From positions 11,469,132 through 11,533,131 of the forward strand of contig ML677366.1 in assembly GCA_007922305.1 (NCBI GenBank): 64,000 nucleotides of DNA. Reading direction: 5' to 3'. The notes under the pieces were generated by a model. That model searched no databases. It saw only the letters and a list, made by a program, of their open reading frames with translations, and had not been told where the DNA came from. Positions 36,474-48,128 of this stretch are shown piece by piece (position 1 is the stretch's first letter; each line of letters begins with the position of its first letter). The translations under genes were made by a program, and so were the position numbers. Origin of the DNA: Dermatemys mawii. Its lineage: Eukaryota; Chordata; Testudines; Dermatemydidae.

Positions 36474-37865
36474 CCCAACCCATGGAGGAAGAGATCTGTT
36501 CCTTCATCCTCATAAAGGTCTTCAGCCACTCTCCACAAATCAACAGTCATCAAAAGGATAGCAAAGCAAATTCATGTCAGGTGTAAATTCATTGGCTTCA
36601 GTAAGAGTTGGTGACATTCAACACCATATCAAGTCTCTCAGTGCTTGACAGGATTGAGTCTTTTGTTGGCGCCCTCAGTAGAGATGTAGGTCTGAATGGG
36701 CCATAAAGACTGAATTTCCCTCGGTGCTCTAGGGGAGCTCCCTTCGATTCAGGGCTGAGTCACATTGGCTGAGTGGGGACAGCAGGAAACTTTCCTTTGC
36801 TGTACTTGTCCAGTAGATAGGTAGAGCACTTTAATCACTCCTTGGCTGGCAATTCTGTGCTTCCTTTTTTTTTTGCTGACGGGGTGTTTGTTTTTTCCAA
36901 GGGCGTGAAACTAAACTCAGGTATAGTGAGAATGCCTAACCATTGTTTTTGCATGTGGTGAGTCTGACCAGTATCTTCTGGGATAGGATCACATTCATGT
37001 GGAGACAGATCACACGCTAATGGGCTGGAAACACAACATTTGGATCCAAGTTTAAACCCTCAGTTCAAGCGTTTGCTTTGGCCTGTTATAGACAATAGGG
37101 TCCAATTGTAAAATTTTGACCCAGAATTGGATACAGGTTCCAAACCCTGAAGGCTGGTGGGTGTGGGTGGGGATTGGTGTGAAGGGGATGGTACAGATCC
37201 AGATTTTGGGTTTGGACCCATCTGAACCACAATTATGTTTAGCCCCAACCACCTCTAAACTATGTTAAGGAAAACTAAAACGTGTAACTTGCATCAACAG
37301 TACCAAGAAAACTCCATGATGTTCATTGCTGAATATCTGTCCAGAGAATCAGTACCATAAAAAAGTGACTACTGGAGCCCTCAGGCTGCCTTCGTGTGAT
37401 TGAAAAGTGGTATGTCCAGAGCAGAGATGTATCCATATGGACGGTGCATTTCAGACTCTCCAAATCATTGATCAGTCAGGACAGCAAAGCATAGAGGGAT
37501 TAATTTAAGAACAGCACTGAACATACTGCATGGTGGAACTCCCATATCTTTGTATACAATGAAACTGAGTCCAATTACACCATGTACGTTCTTTGGGGCA
37601 GGGACCATCTCTTACTGGGTGTTTGTACAACATTTCACACAAGTCTCTGATCTCAGCCAGGGCTTCTAGATGCCTCTGTAATACAAACAGTGAATAATAA
37701 TAATAAGCAATAACACACACTCTACTTATACAGAGCCTCAAGCATGTCTAGCCAGGGCTTAAGATGTCCTGTGTAGTCCCAAAAAGAACAGAGAAACCAA
37801 AGGCCTCATAAATCACTGGATTTGGTGCAGTATGTGCTGTGAATTTCTAGCCAGCTAACAACAGG
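36474..37865. other. Non-coding DNA, nothing recognised
   Basis: No gene or repeat family seen. T-run at 36,868-36,877. Confidence 0.4.
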
Positions 37866-38060
37866 GAATCATAGAAATCATAGAGATGGAAGACCCCTTT
37901 TTGATCATCTAGCCTATTCCTTCCCAGTGCAGCTATTTTTCATTACTTTGTCCATTCAAGATTTAAATGGCCCACCCAATGCATTTTCCACTGCCTCTCT
38001 TGAGAAACTATTCCACAGTTAACCAGACTAGGGACCACTCAAGGCATATTAAATAACCTA
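37866..38060 (-). mobile_element. CR1 3' tail fragment, minus strand
   Basis: Starts aatcatagaaatcatagag, two complements of the CR1 terminal octamer, followed by atggaagacccctttttgatcatctagcc, the CR1 3' region in reverse. The inner part (cattttccactgcctctcttgagaaactattcc) continues into the ORF2 C-terminal region but is decayed. Confidence 0.65.
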
Positions 38061-38397
38061 ATGACCTTGAAGTAAACTGCCCTTGGATTGATTTACTCTG
38101 TGTGGTCAAGAATACCTTATGATGACTGATTGCTTCTCTGATTACCGAGAAACAGATCACTTGCACACAACAGCAGCTGTCATCAGTGAGTGCTGCAAAG
38201 CACAGTTCGCCCAGCATGGGATTCCAGCGATCATAACTACAGAAAATGAACCTCAGTTTCCCTGTCAGGGACTTCCAGAGTTTGCTATATCAGAGGAATT
38301 AGAACAGGCCATATCCCTACCTCAGTACAGCCTGTGTAATGACAAAAAAAGAAGCTGCAGCCCAGGCTGCCAAGAAATGTCTAACAAGGGTCTAGCA

Positions 38398-38512
38398 CAG
38401 TGTTTCTTAATGACCGGTCCATGGATCGGCACCAGTCCTTGAGATCTCTCTGACACAGGTTAGGAAAGCAGCAAGCTGGCCCCTGGTATCAAAAAGGTGG
38501 AGAAACACTTTG
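38398..38512. mobile_element. Short hAT-type MITE, 115 bp
   Basis: The ends cagtgtttcttaa and gagaaacactttg are imperfect inverted repeats. The flanks gtctagca (38,390-38,397) and gcctagca (38,513-38,520) match 7/8. Interior is non-coding. The duplication fits nnnTAnnn with a ctag core. Confidence 0.8.
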
Positions 38513-38760
38513 GCCTAGCAGAGACCCCTGAAAAGTATTACAGGACTGGAGAGAAGCACTGACAGGAGACAAGGCCACCAGTTCTCTATAACTGTGGTGG
38601 GTTCTCCGCTGACGGGCTGCGAGACTGTTTGTTTATACTGACCGTCCACAGATACGACTGCCCGCAGCTCCCAATGGCCACTTTTTTAAAGTGATAGGAA
38701 TGGAATTGATCAAAGTAGCTGAAGGCACAGTATTAGCCCCATGGTGGGATCCCTCTAGCT

Positions 38761-39072
38761 CAGGGGTAGGCAACCTGTGGCACACGTGCCAAAGGCGGCA
38801 CACGAGCTGATTTTCAGTGGCACTCACACTGCGTAGGTCCTGGCCACTGGTCTGGGGGGGCTCTGCATTTTAATTTAATTGTAAATGAAGCTTCGTAAAC
38901 ATTTTAAAAACCTTATTTACTTTATATACAACAATAGTTTAGTTCTAGATTATAGACTTATAGAAAGGGACCTTCTAAAAATGTTAAATTATATTACTGG
39001 CACGCAAAACCTTAAATGAGAGTGAATAAATGAAGACTTGGCACACCTCTTCTGAAAGGTTGCCGACCCCTG
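38761..39072. mobile_element. hAT-type MITE, 312 bp, complete
   Basis: Ends caggggtaggcaacc and ggttgccgacccctg. Perfect 8-bp target duplication ctctagct at 38,753-38,760 and 39,073-39,080. AT-rich interior with tggcacacg / ggcacgc subterminal motifs. Sits only 240 bp from another insertion (38,398-38,512). Confidence 0.95.
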
Positions 39073-39237
39073 CTCTAGCTTATGTCTTATGTCTTCACTC
39101 TCACTTTCACCCTGAAGTTTCTCTTATACACTAGCTGCACAATGTTGCCAACACTCAACATTATATTGCAAGTCTTGTGATATTTGTTTTTGCTTAAAGC
39201 CCCAGTTCCTGGAATCAAAAAAGGGCAAGAGAATCTT

Positions 39238-39266
39238 AGCTTTTTCTTTTTCTTTTTTTCTTCTTT
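39238..39266 (+). repeat. T/C low-complexity tract
   Basis: Runs of T interrupted by single C over about 29 bp. Confidence 0.7.
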
Positions 39267-39353
39267 TAATGAAAGTTTATAGCCCTTGTGGATGCCAGAA
39301 AAAGCTTGAAAATATGACTCAAGTGCACCCTAAAGGCTCAGAAATCAGAGGGC

Positions 39354-39396
39354 CAATAAAGAGACCTCAAGGTGTATTACTGAGGTCTCTTTATTG
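39354..39396. repeat. Perfect 16-bp inverted repeat (hairpin)
   Basis: The arms caataaagagacctca (39,354-39,369) and tgaggtctctttattg (39,381-39,396) are exact complements with an 11-base loop. There is no U-run or tRNA-like context. It may be the tip of a fold-back element or a recent palindrome. No function can be assigned. Confidence 0.95.
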
Positions 39397-41299
39397 TAGA
39401 TGTCCCACAGATTGTGCCATTTTCAGTGTTGTCCCTTGTTTTCTAATGGGGAATTTTGCTCAAGAATACAGGCTATCTCAAAATAGTACACACTCTTAAG
39501 TAATGCACAAAAGGAAACTGACTAGGATTCATTCATTTCCTTTTATGTTAATCTCTCCCCAGAGCTGACTGCAAAATCTGACTAGGATTGTTCTCTTTGT
39601 AGAGAGCTTCCTCCAGAGCTTGAGACCAAAAAAACCTGACATCTTCCTTCTGCAGCAAGCTCTTTACACAAGACTTAACCAGATTTCTAATCAATTTCAT
39701 TTTGCATTTCTGCTCTCTTTGGTATAGCAACCTAAGAGATCTAAATCCAACACTGCCTGAGTTTAGATTGGTGATCTCAAGTGAAAACTGGATTGGTGAT
39801 CCCACCTTATTTCTTTCTGGACATCTGGACCTATTATAAAATCTTGGCTCAACAGGAGCACTAAGACTCAGATACCAAGGGGGCTTATAGGACAGTACAG
39901 GGGTGTGTTGTTAGAGCTTCTAAAGGAGGTTACAATTAGAATCACAGCTGATGTGGCATTAGCACATCTCCTGGGGCAGTAGCTAGAGCTAGCACCAGTT
40001 CCTCACTTTCACAGGCACTAAACGCATACAATAAAAAACTAAGATCATGTGCAGCCTGTATCATCTGTACCATTAATGTCCAGGGTCTTGTTTTTGTAGC
40101 TGCATAAACTTAATGAACATTTGTTTCTAATCATGGCTGCGTCTTTTGAGGGAGTCTACTGTGTTAGCTGCTTTCTACCAATCAGTGCCAGTGGAGTCAT
40201 ACTGCTAATTCATGCCAGTATAGCCAGTTATTCAGAAACTGTGCCCAGGCCCACATTCTTCTGTCCACTGGTGCAACTCACACATAAATCTGTGACATGG
40301 GCAATGACTGAGCTCTTTGCAGCAGGTTCCAGGACAAAAAACAATCAGAAAAAAAGAGATCAAATAAAGCGTGATCCTCTATGGCCTGTTGTTCACTCTA
40401 AAAAATTCAAACATGGATCTGGATTGGCTCGGCTTATGGCAATTTGTGAAACGTGATGTAAACGTTTTTGAAGATGAGTCAAAAAGAGAATGAGGTGGGA
40501 AAGTGGGCGCACACTCACACTCAGGAAAACTTCTGTCAATACATTATTGATCTGCTTCTCTGGGCGGTCACTAAGCAGTGCCCCCAGTACAAGAATTATT
40601 TGGGGGGAGGAACTTGCATGCATAGGTAGCACTTTTAAAATAATTTTAAAAACCTATTTCAATGCACAAGTCTTTCGTCCCAAGTACCTTGAAGAGGGTT
40701 GCAGTTAAAAAGTATTATTTGGTAATTGGAGCAGAAGGCTGGGAGTCAGGAATTGCTGGGATAGGCACTGGTGCAGCAACAGAATCATGGCAGGGAGTTT
40801 ATATCTACTCCATTTGGGGACTGCAGGGGCCTTGTGACCTTCCAGTGCAGGTTATAGTAGCCCTAAAGTCTGCTCTAAACTGAGCCCTGGGTTCAGCTTT
40901 GATTGCAAGCTCTCTGGGACAGAACCAGCACAGGGGATCCTGCTCCATGACTGAGGCTTCTTTGTGTCACTGCAGTATTAATAATAAAAGAGACCTATGG
41001 GACTTTGCAGCGGGATGGAATTTCAAGGGTACCCAGGCTATGCTCTTTCACCTAACTCACCCCGCCCTCTCTCCTCCAGACCTGCCCATGCCTCATCTGT
41101 GTGATACTCCCCCACCCATCCCATCTGGACTTCTATTGCCCAGACCTAATGTGCAGGTGGTATAGAGCTGATGGAGTTGATTTTTCCCCTGGAATCAAGA
41201 TCCTCATGTGCCAATGGTGATCTGGGTTATGCCTACTCTATAGCTTCTTTGAGCTAGCCTGTCTGATTTAAAAGGGCTGGAGTCCAATAATGAATTGGG
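39397..41299. other. Non-coding DNA, nothing recognised
   Basis: No gene or clear repeat family seen. Short open frames lack splice context. Confidence 0.4.
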
Positions 41300-41445
41300 C
41301 CTTTTAGTTTGATTCCCTGTTCTCTTGTTTTGCTACATGATCTTAGGCATCTCACTTAAGCTCTTGGTCCATCAGTAAAATGATGTAAGTAACTATGAAG
41401 GAAATGAAGGTTAACCTGTTTAGAAAACACTATGAGGTCCTCAGA
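41300..41445 (+). mobile_element. tRNA-derived SINE fragment (Cry-type), diverged
   Basis: Retains tttgattccctg (B-box region), atgatcttaggcatctcacttaa, tccatcagtaaaatgatgtaa and a aaaacactatgaggtcctcag 3' region. The head is gone. Confidence 0.55.
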
Positions 41446-42477
41446 GCCAATGTACTATAACCCGGTCCCTACTTCATCTACATCACAAAATCACTCAACA
41501 GTTTTATCCAATGGGCAATATCTGCTTGATAGAGAACAGCAGTGGTGAGGCTGTTGTGGATCGGACTGGAGGTGAATTGACACACCTTCACCATTACAGA
41601 GGACTTCATTGTAGAGAATGTTGCATTTAGGGTGCAATCTCTCAAGCGATTACTTAGCTTTACCTTCTCTCATTTAAAGAACATCCTGAAAGCATTTACA
41701 GCTGTTAAGTGTGTGTGTAAATGCATAGTGGGTATGTGAGAGAGAAAGAGAGAGAAAGACTTGTGATGTATGGGGTTGTCTGCTGTATAACTGGCTGCTA
41801 AAGCAGAAACATTCCCTTGATCAAAGTCTAAGTGGGGGAAAATATGTTTTTCCATATGTTATATGGAAAGATTTATTCAGCTGTTACCATGCCACCTTGT
41901 TATTGTGTTTAGCCTTATGGGTTGGGCTGGGTCAGTGCTTTGATGGAACATTTCCATGGGACACAGAGGTGCTGCAGGTAGTGGGTTTCACTAGGTGGCA
42001 CTCTTTCCTATAAATCAGCAAGTTGCTGGACTTCCTGTCTGTTAGGTGAGAGAGACAAATGAGGGCCTGACTAGTCATAGCCATTAAAGAATCCATGAAT
42101 TTACAGAGGATGAGGTATTAACCTAGATGGTTTCATCAAATTAAAAGTTGGGTCCTTATAGTGTCCTTACCAATCTCTCTTCCTCCCTTCCCCATCCCTT
42201 GCAGCTCCAGTTGGGAAAGTTATTCTTCTCATCTTGTTCTCCTAAATGGTCACGTAATGCTGTTGTGTGGTAAAACAGCAGAAGTGTTCCACACGGAGAA
42301 GTGACTGTTACTCCAGTGGTGAAATGATTCTTGTGCACTAGGTCAGGGCCTGTTCAGTCTTCCATGTCAGTTAAAATGACTCTTGCTGTTAACTTAAATG
42401 GGCACAGGATCAGCCCATATTCAGTACCGTGCTCTAGGTTCTTTAGAACAAAAGCTGCTCTACTGAGTAATGATTTC
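41446..42477. other. Non-coding DNA, nothing recognised
   Basis: No gene or clear repeat. GA-rich patch at 41,738-41,759. Confidence 0.4.
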
Positions 42478-42720
42478 TAGGGGTTAGTGGGACTAGAAGA
42501 CAGGAAATAGGTGCTTCTAGCCTTGGCTTTGCTGCTAACTTGTGGGTTTGACAAGTCACAGACTTTTTGAGCCACATTTTCTTTGTAGTGTAAGTCAGGG
42601 CTGCATTTGGCCCTTTGTGCCATACTTTCCCAACGTATATAATAGGGGATAATCATATGTACTCAATTCATAGGATTGTTGTGAGGGTTATAGAGGTATG
42701 AGAATTACTACAGAAAAAAT
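42478..42720 (+). mobile_element. tRNA-derived SINE (Cry-type) with small insertion
   Basis: Head ggttagtgggactagaagacagg, then agccttggctttgctgctaact, ttgacaagtcacaga, ataataggggataatcatatg, and cataggattgttgtgagggtta. About 60 bp between the caagtcac and ggggataat blocks look inserted relative to the other copies. Confidence 0.65.
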
Positions 42721-44570
42721 GATATAATATGTGCATCTAATCTGTGAGCAGCTCAAACATGACAAAATAAGTCTTTCCCTCTGCAGGGATTAATTATACA
42801 GTGCATGCAACAGAAAGTTGTGGTGGTGGGTTTGTGTGAGCCACATTTATTTGCACAGGATCACATTTCACTGCGAAAGAGTGTATGATGCCAGAAACAC
42901 TAGAAGGAGATACTTTATAATAGCCGGAGGAGGGAATGTTAGAAATGTAACACAAACTGAAACACACAACTAAAGCTAAAGTTTAGTGGGTGAAAGTTAT
43001 TTCCTTCAAATAAAAATAAATCCAGGTCTTTAAAAAGTTGATCATTTTCCTTCAACTTCAATAAAGAAGCACAGCATTATAATTAATTAGAATTCAGAGA
43101 GCAGCTGAATAAACTGGAAAAGGTCGCACATGAAGGAGAAACATCAAGGTGAAATGTAGGTGATAAAACTCACTAGAAGTTCCTCCCTGCAATCAAAACA
43201 AGGCTTCTCAGGCCTTGGGAGACCAGCAATCTCTCTTCCTAGTCTGGAAAAAGCTGTAATTTCCCCATCAAAAAAAACAACAAATCACAATTTGTTATTC
43301 AATGTATAAATTGTACAGGGAAACAGGTGGAATCCTGGTCTCACTGCAGTGAAGTTCAAGACTCTGACCACGATGTCACCTCAGGCACTTTGAAGATCTC
43401 TGGTACTGTTTACTCCCATCCCTGAAAGCCCAAGTGGACACAAATCCCTGTCTGAGAACCTCTAAATTACCAGTTGAGAAATAAAAACTTATTGGGACAA
43501 AATACTGAAATCTGTTCTCAATTCCCTCCTTCCCAACCGCCCCCCCAGCCCATTTTTTCCTGGGGCAAAAGTGCCATTGACTTCAATTAAGTGAAACTGA
43601 GTAAAAACTAAGTGAAAACTTCTGGATTTATCCCACTGTAAGGGTAGAATGGTCTTCTGTACGCAGCTAACCTGTGCTTTCCCCTGCTTTTGACCAGACA
43701 TTATATACCTTTTGAGAAAGATTTTATTTTTTGTGCCATATGAGTGTGTGAAACAACAGATATGTCATCTGCCTAATGCGGATGCCTTTTTCGCTCCAGT
43801 GGTGCAAAGGAGCTTAAAGCTGCTGGGGAATCCCTGACACAGGGAAAATCCTCAAGTGGTATATCATAAATATAGCCAGCCGTACATCATTCTCTGCCTG
43901 CCCAGCTAGTAGGAGGCATACTGGGGTGAGTCAGAATGCGCTTTGCTCTTGTTGAGCCTGGGCCCAGACGTACAAGCCTTTATGGGATTGTTTCAGAAAG
44001 CATAACTGGAGTAGTCTGCAACTGCTCTAATCTGTGCTCCCCACAATTTGGGACAATGGAAAGGTCTACCAGTGCCATCCCCTCCCCTGAGGTGTGCCGG
44101 CAAATTGGTAATGCACTTGCCTATCCAAAGAGGACCTACATTTAGAAGAGAATCCTGAGATTTGAGTTGCACTGGTTTCCAGCAAATCGCTGCTGCGTGT
44201 TTCTTTACCGTGCACAGGGCTCCATTTCGGTAGAAATACATGTGCCTTTAAAATGACACTGTCCTTTGAGGATTTAAATTATTTGTTTAAGGGGGAGGAG
44301 AATGTTTTATGAAACTGAGTGAAGCTTGGAGAAGTCTAAAACATAAAACGGGGGAGAACTTCTGAAATGTTACAAAATCCCATAGTCCGGAGAGGAGTTC
44401 CCCAACTCTAACAGATGGTAATTTAGTAAACTTCTGTGTAGGTAAATAGTAAAATCTGCAGACCACTTATTTTTCTACCCAATCTCTCCAAGAATTACAC
44501 TATTTTTTTTCTCTCTCAATTACTCTCATTGTGTTGTCCTGTGGGAAAGGTTGACCTGTCCGCTACAGCT
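42721..44570. other. Non-coding DNA upstream of the CpG island
   Basis: No gene is seen. The stretch 44,095-44,190 has a weakly tRNA-like look (ggtaatgcacttgcctatcc, agaatcctgagatttgagttgc) and may be a decayed SINE. Confidence 0.4.
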
Positions 44571-44574
44571 CATC

Positions 44575-44725
44575 TCAGGACTGAGAGGCAGGAGACCTTG
44601 GGCAAGCCACCTAAGTGTTCCGCGCCTCAGTTTCCCCATCTGTAAAGGGAGGAGGGTACCAGGCCTGTCAGGGGGTGAGGATCAGTCCCTGCAAGCTGGC
44701 AAAGGGCTCTGGGATCCCCCGACAG
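44575..44725 (+). mobile_element. tRNA-derived SINE 3' part (Cry-type) at the CpG island edge
   Basis: Has cttgggcaagccacctaa, cgcctcagtttccccatctg, taaagggagga and gcaaagggctctgggatcc in Cry-type order. It abuts the left edge of the CpG island. Confidence 0.7.
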
Positions 44726-44963
44726 CCGGCAAGAGGCAGGAGCTGGGCCCGGAGACGCCTGTCGATGAAACCCACGGGAGCCCCCCCCCCTTTTCCCCCC
44801 ACGCGTGACTTCCAGCCGCGCGGGGTCCCTCCTCCCCACGCCCCCCCACCGGGGGCCGGGGGGGGCGGGTCCCCCTCGGGCCGTGCAACCAGGGCGGCGT
44901 CCCCCCCCCCCCCCCCCCCGCGCTGGGAGGAGGAACCTAGGGGGAGGGAGAAGGGAGGGGGGG

Positions 44964-44993
44964 TCCTCCTCCTCCTCCTCCCCCCTCCCTCCT
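44964..44993 (+). repeat. (TCC)n-like pyrimidine tract in the promoter
   Basis: tcctcctcctcctcctccc followed by ccctccctcct, directly upstream of the NRF1-type site. Polypyrimidine tracts of this sort are common in TATA-less promoters. A role is inferred only. Confidence 0.7.
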
Positions 44994-44998
44994 AGGTG

Positions 44999-45010
44999 GC
45001 GCATGCGTGA
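44999..45010 (+). promoter_or_regulatory. NRF1-type binding site
   Basis: gcgcatgcgtga differs from the palindromic NRF1 consensus (gcgcatgcgc) at one position. NRF1 sites cluster just upstream of transcription starts in CpG-island promoters. Here it precedes the likely leader exon. Confidence 0.6.
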
Positions 45011-45162
45011 CAGCTCAGGGCCGCTCGTCGGGCCAGCGGAGGGAGGGAGCCGCCGGGAGCGCTCGGGTGCCGCCGCCTGTTGCACCAGCAGCGCCCCGCG
45101 CCGCCGGCCATTGTCCCCCCGCGCCCCGCCGCTGCAGGAGGCCGAGCAGCCCCGCCCGCGCG
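45005..45162 (+). other. Leader exon 1 of an unrecognised + strand gene (start approximate)
   Basis: The GC-rich segment ends in cgcgcg/gtgagtgag, a near-ideal 5' splice site at 45,162/45,163. The transcription start is not visible and could be anywhere from about 45,000 to 45,100. An ATG inside the NRF1 site (45,003) opens a frame that stays open to the donor. If spliced to 48,574 that frame meets TGA immediately, so it would be an upstream ORF rather than the main coding start. Exon 1 is therefore most likely non-coding. Confidence 0.6.
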
Positions 45163-45744
45163 GTGAGTGAGCGAGTTTGAGGGAGTTGGGGGAAGTGCCG
45201 GGGGGGGGGGGGCGTCCTTCCCCGGGGGGATCGCTGCGGGGGGCGGGGGGAGGTTCCTCCCACCACTGCAAAGCCGAGGGGTCGGGCGCGGGGGCTCCTT
45301 GGTGCAAAGCTGCGGGGCCGGTGCCCCCCGAGTCCCTGCGGCGACGGGGCAGGGAGAGGAGGGGGCACGGCAGGGGGGAGCCGCCCCCCCCCCCCGGCCG
45401 GGGTACGGGGAGCGCCTGCCTGCGCTCGCGCCGCCGCGATTCCGCTGTGGGGAGGGGGTCGTTCGTGCAATTCCGCTCCCGCTTCCCAGCTCCCCCCCCC
45501 CCCCCCCACCGTCCCGCGCCCCCGCCGGGTCTGGGGAGGGGGCCTGAAGCGCCCTATGGAAAAGGCCCCTGGAAGCGCCCACCAGGCGCTTGCCCAAATT
45601 TTGACCCCCCCCCCCCCCCGCGGGCGCTTCTCTTGGCAACTTTGTGTCTCCCTCGAGCTGTCCTGGGCTGCGATCGGTGACGGGCTCCGAGCCGGGGTCG
45701 CTGCGGGATCGGACCGACCTGGTCCGGGCTGCTCGGTTCCTTCC

Positions 45745-45775
45745 CTCTCTCCCTCCCTCCCTCTCTCTCGCTTTT
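45745..45775 (+). repeat. (CCCT)n/(TC)n pyrimidine tract
   Basis: ctctctccctccctccctct followed by ctctcgcttttt marks the downstream edge of the CpG island. Confidence 0.75.
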
Positions 45776-47213
45776 TCTTTCCTTTGTTTCTGCTTTTGCT
45801 AATTGCAAACATACTTGATTGTGTGTCCAAGCCCGGAACCACTTTTCCCTCCGCTCTTGACTGGGCTGCGGTGATTTACCAAGTTCTCTGGTGTAGTTTG
45901 AGTTGTTGACACCAACTGTTAAATCCCTCGTACCCGAGGAGCTGGGTGGGGGAATGTGGGCTTCGAAAGCCATTTTATTGATACATGAACAGAATGTGGC
46001 TTTCTAAACTTTTTTTACCCACGGATGCGTGTGTACCTGCGAGGAGTATTTTTTAGAAAAATGTCAATATATGTTTGTAAAATAAACTTCCTCTGTCTCA
46101 TAATCATGGATGTTGTGATGTGAAATACTTAATTTCAATTTCAGTAGTACAACCAGATCACACTGAATAGCTCCTCTTTGTTGCAAGGAAAAAAATCCAG
46201 GGGTGAAAACACAATCTGTTGTAATATTTGTGTTTATAGGAACCTTTGAAGTTATTGTCAGGGGGGTCATCCTATAGACAGGCTTCATGTTTTTATTCTG
46301 TGGTTTTTAAAAGGCACGGCACAGATATTTTGTTTCTATAGTTAAACCAAATAGACTCTTATTTGAAAAAAATCTGTGGAATTCCTGAACAAGGGTCACA
46401 GAAGTGCTGCTGTTTCTTAACCTTTTAACTGTCAGAGTTTATTAATCCACCTTCTGTGTCCATGTTATCCCTGCAGGTCACACAAAGGGTTTGGGATTAG
46501 CAGAGACCAGTTTTACTGACCTCTCTAATTGCTTCTACTCCTGTGTCTTTTACACTGCTTCATTTTGTATCTTTTCATTCTTGCATTCAGGCAATTTTCA
46601 TAGTGCTGTTTGTATAAGGATACTGTACTAATTCCATCTGATATTATATTGTGTCACTTTAGAGATGTCCAGATGTTGTCTCAATGAACACATTACAAAT
46701 ATAATGGTAAAATACTCCGTAGCATCTGTGGACTACCTAGTTCTTCAGTCAACCATGAAACTTAAAATAAGTAGGAGATATGTGATGCAGTAGAAGTATG
46801 TTAAGCATGTAGACTTTAAAGCAAGTTTAGACAGTTGTTCTGAGTTGCATGAATGTCTTGTGTGCTGAGAGTTTTGAGTAATGTAATTTAATCAGTTTTA
46901 AAGGGAGAAAAAATGGTGTGGTTTCTGTTTACAGTAACCCCGTGGAGTTTGAAATAATTTCTTCTCTGGATTTTTTCCCTCTGTTTTGTACACACTGGTA
47001 CTATTTGTAGAGTTGCTAAGGTGAGTTAGGTGCCAGGTATCTTTTTTTCAGGTAAGATATTAATGAATCATTTAATGGAGGGAGTGGTTTTGTATTTCTC
47101 CCATCACCATAACATCTGAGAGCCTCACAAACTTTACTGAAGTTGACTTTGCAACATTTGTGAGGTTGGGTGTACTATTGCTTCCCCAGGTATAGATCTG
47201 AGGTACTGACTCA

Positions 47214-47487
47214 TACGAGATGTAAATAGTGTTTTAAAAAGTAACCATTTGAACTATTAAACTTGTATCAATTAAACCTTTGACTATTAATGAGTTCATA
47301 GGCATGGGAACTAGGAGAGCAGAGGGACCAGGACAGATGTAAGGGGGCTGAGGTTGGCAGTTGGGACTCTAGGTGCGGGGCTGGCAGTGGGGACCCCAGG
47401 TGCACATTAAGCATTTAAACCTTCACTGAATATGTTACTGTTAAGACTGATGTTTATCAGTTGACCGGTTAACATATTACATCCCTA
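47214..47487. mobile_element. hAT-like DNA element with ggttaac-type ends
   Basis: The left end tacgagatgtaaatag pairs with the right end accggttaacatattacatcccta in inverted orientation, both of the 'agggatgtaaat...ggttaac' type I know from turtle repeats. Flanks ctgactca (47,206-47,213) and ttgacttg (47,488-47,495) match 6/8. A GC-rich insert-like middle (47,300-47,405) contains two ggcagt-gggac repeats. Here the duplication does not fit nnnTAnnn. Confidence 0.6.
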
Positions 47488-47917
47488 TTGACTTGTGGAG
47501 AATGAGTTGGTCACAGTAATACAGGAAGTCATACGCAGTCCTCCAGTACATTGCTCGGACTCCAAGACTATCATCCCTCCTCAGACTTTTTCTTTCTCCT
47601 TCCCCCTCCTATATCCTGTTACCCAATGAACTTTCCAAAGGAAAATAGTCGACAGATTGTGGGCTGGCCAATCAACCAGCCTTGCTGTGTTCTGTTAAAT
47701 AACCTTACAAGAATATCTGTATATCAAATATAGCTTTTAGGTAGCTTATCAGATTATACTTCATGATGTGATTATTTTGCATGTGTATCCACAGCTTGCC
47801 AACTCTAAAATATTCTGAATGTTTTTATGCAGATGGTATTGGCCAGTATTGTAAAATGAGGCTAGTAGTGGTTTTGGGTGCCCATTTGGGATTCCATAGG
47901 TAGCTAGAGAAAGGAGA

Positions 47918-48128
47918 GTTCAGTGGTTAAGTTGCTAGCCTGGGACATGAGACCTCACAATTCAATTATCTGTTCCACCATGGACTTCCTTTTTGACCTT
48001 GCACAAGTCATCTAGACTCTCTGTGCTTCAGTGCTCCATCCATAAAGTGGGGATAATAGCATTTCCTAGCTTCACACCACACAGAGGTCGGGAGAGTAAA
48101 CAAAGATTGTCAGGTGTTCAGATAGACC
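47918..48128 (+). mobile_element. tRNA-derived SINE (Cry-type), nearly full length
   Basis: Landmarks in order: cagtggttaagttgctagcctggga (tRNA-like head), cacaattcaattatctgttcc (B-box region), gaccttgcacaagtcatc, tctctgtgcttcagtgctcc, ataaagtggggataatagcatttcc, and aaagattgtcaggtgttcagata. One of the two best preserved copies in the window. Confidence 0.8.

Larger units (their letters stand above)
44740..45720 (+). promoter_or_regulatory. CpG-island promoter
   Basis: The base composition changes sharply to very high GC with abundant CpG (cgccgccgg, gcgcgcg-type strings) between AT-rich flanks. It holds an NRF1-type site, a GC-rich leader exon and a consensus donor, which together mark a vertebrate housekeeping-type promoter. 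No TATA box is obvious. It is broken by five homopolymer tracts of 12 or more C or G: 44,901-44,919, 45,200-45,212, 45,384-45,395, 45,492-45,507 and 45,605-45,619. A divergent minus-strand transcript is possible but not shown. Confidence 0.88.

Noticed and set aside
38398..39072. One composite transposon spanning both hAT elements at 38.4-39.1 kb
   Set aside because: Each has its own terminal repeats and its own 8-bp duplication, so they are independent insertions.
44627..45842. Very long open frames in the CpG island on both strands (up to 275 codons)
   Set aside because: They are low-complexity Pro/Gly/Arg strings produced by GC-rich DNA lacking stop codons. Several overlap on opposite strands, and they run through homopolymer runs and a strong splice donor.
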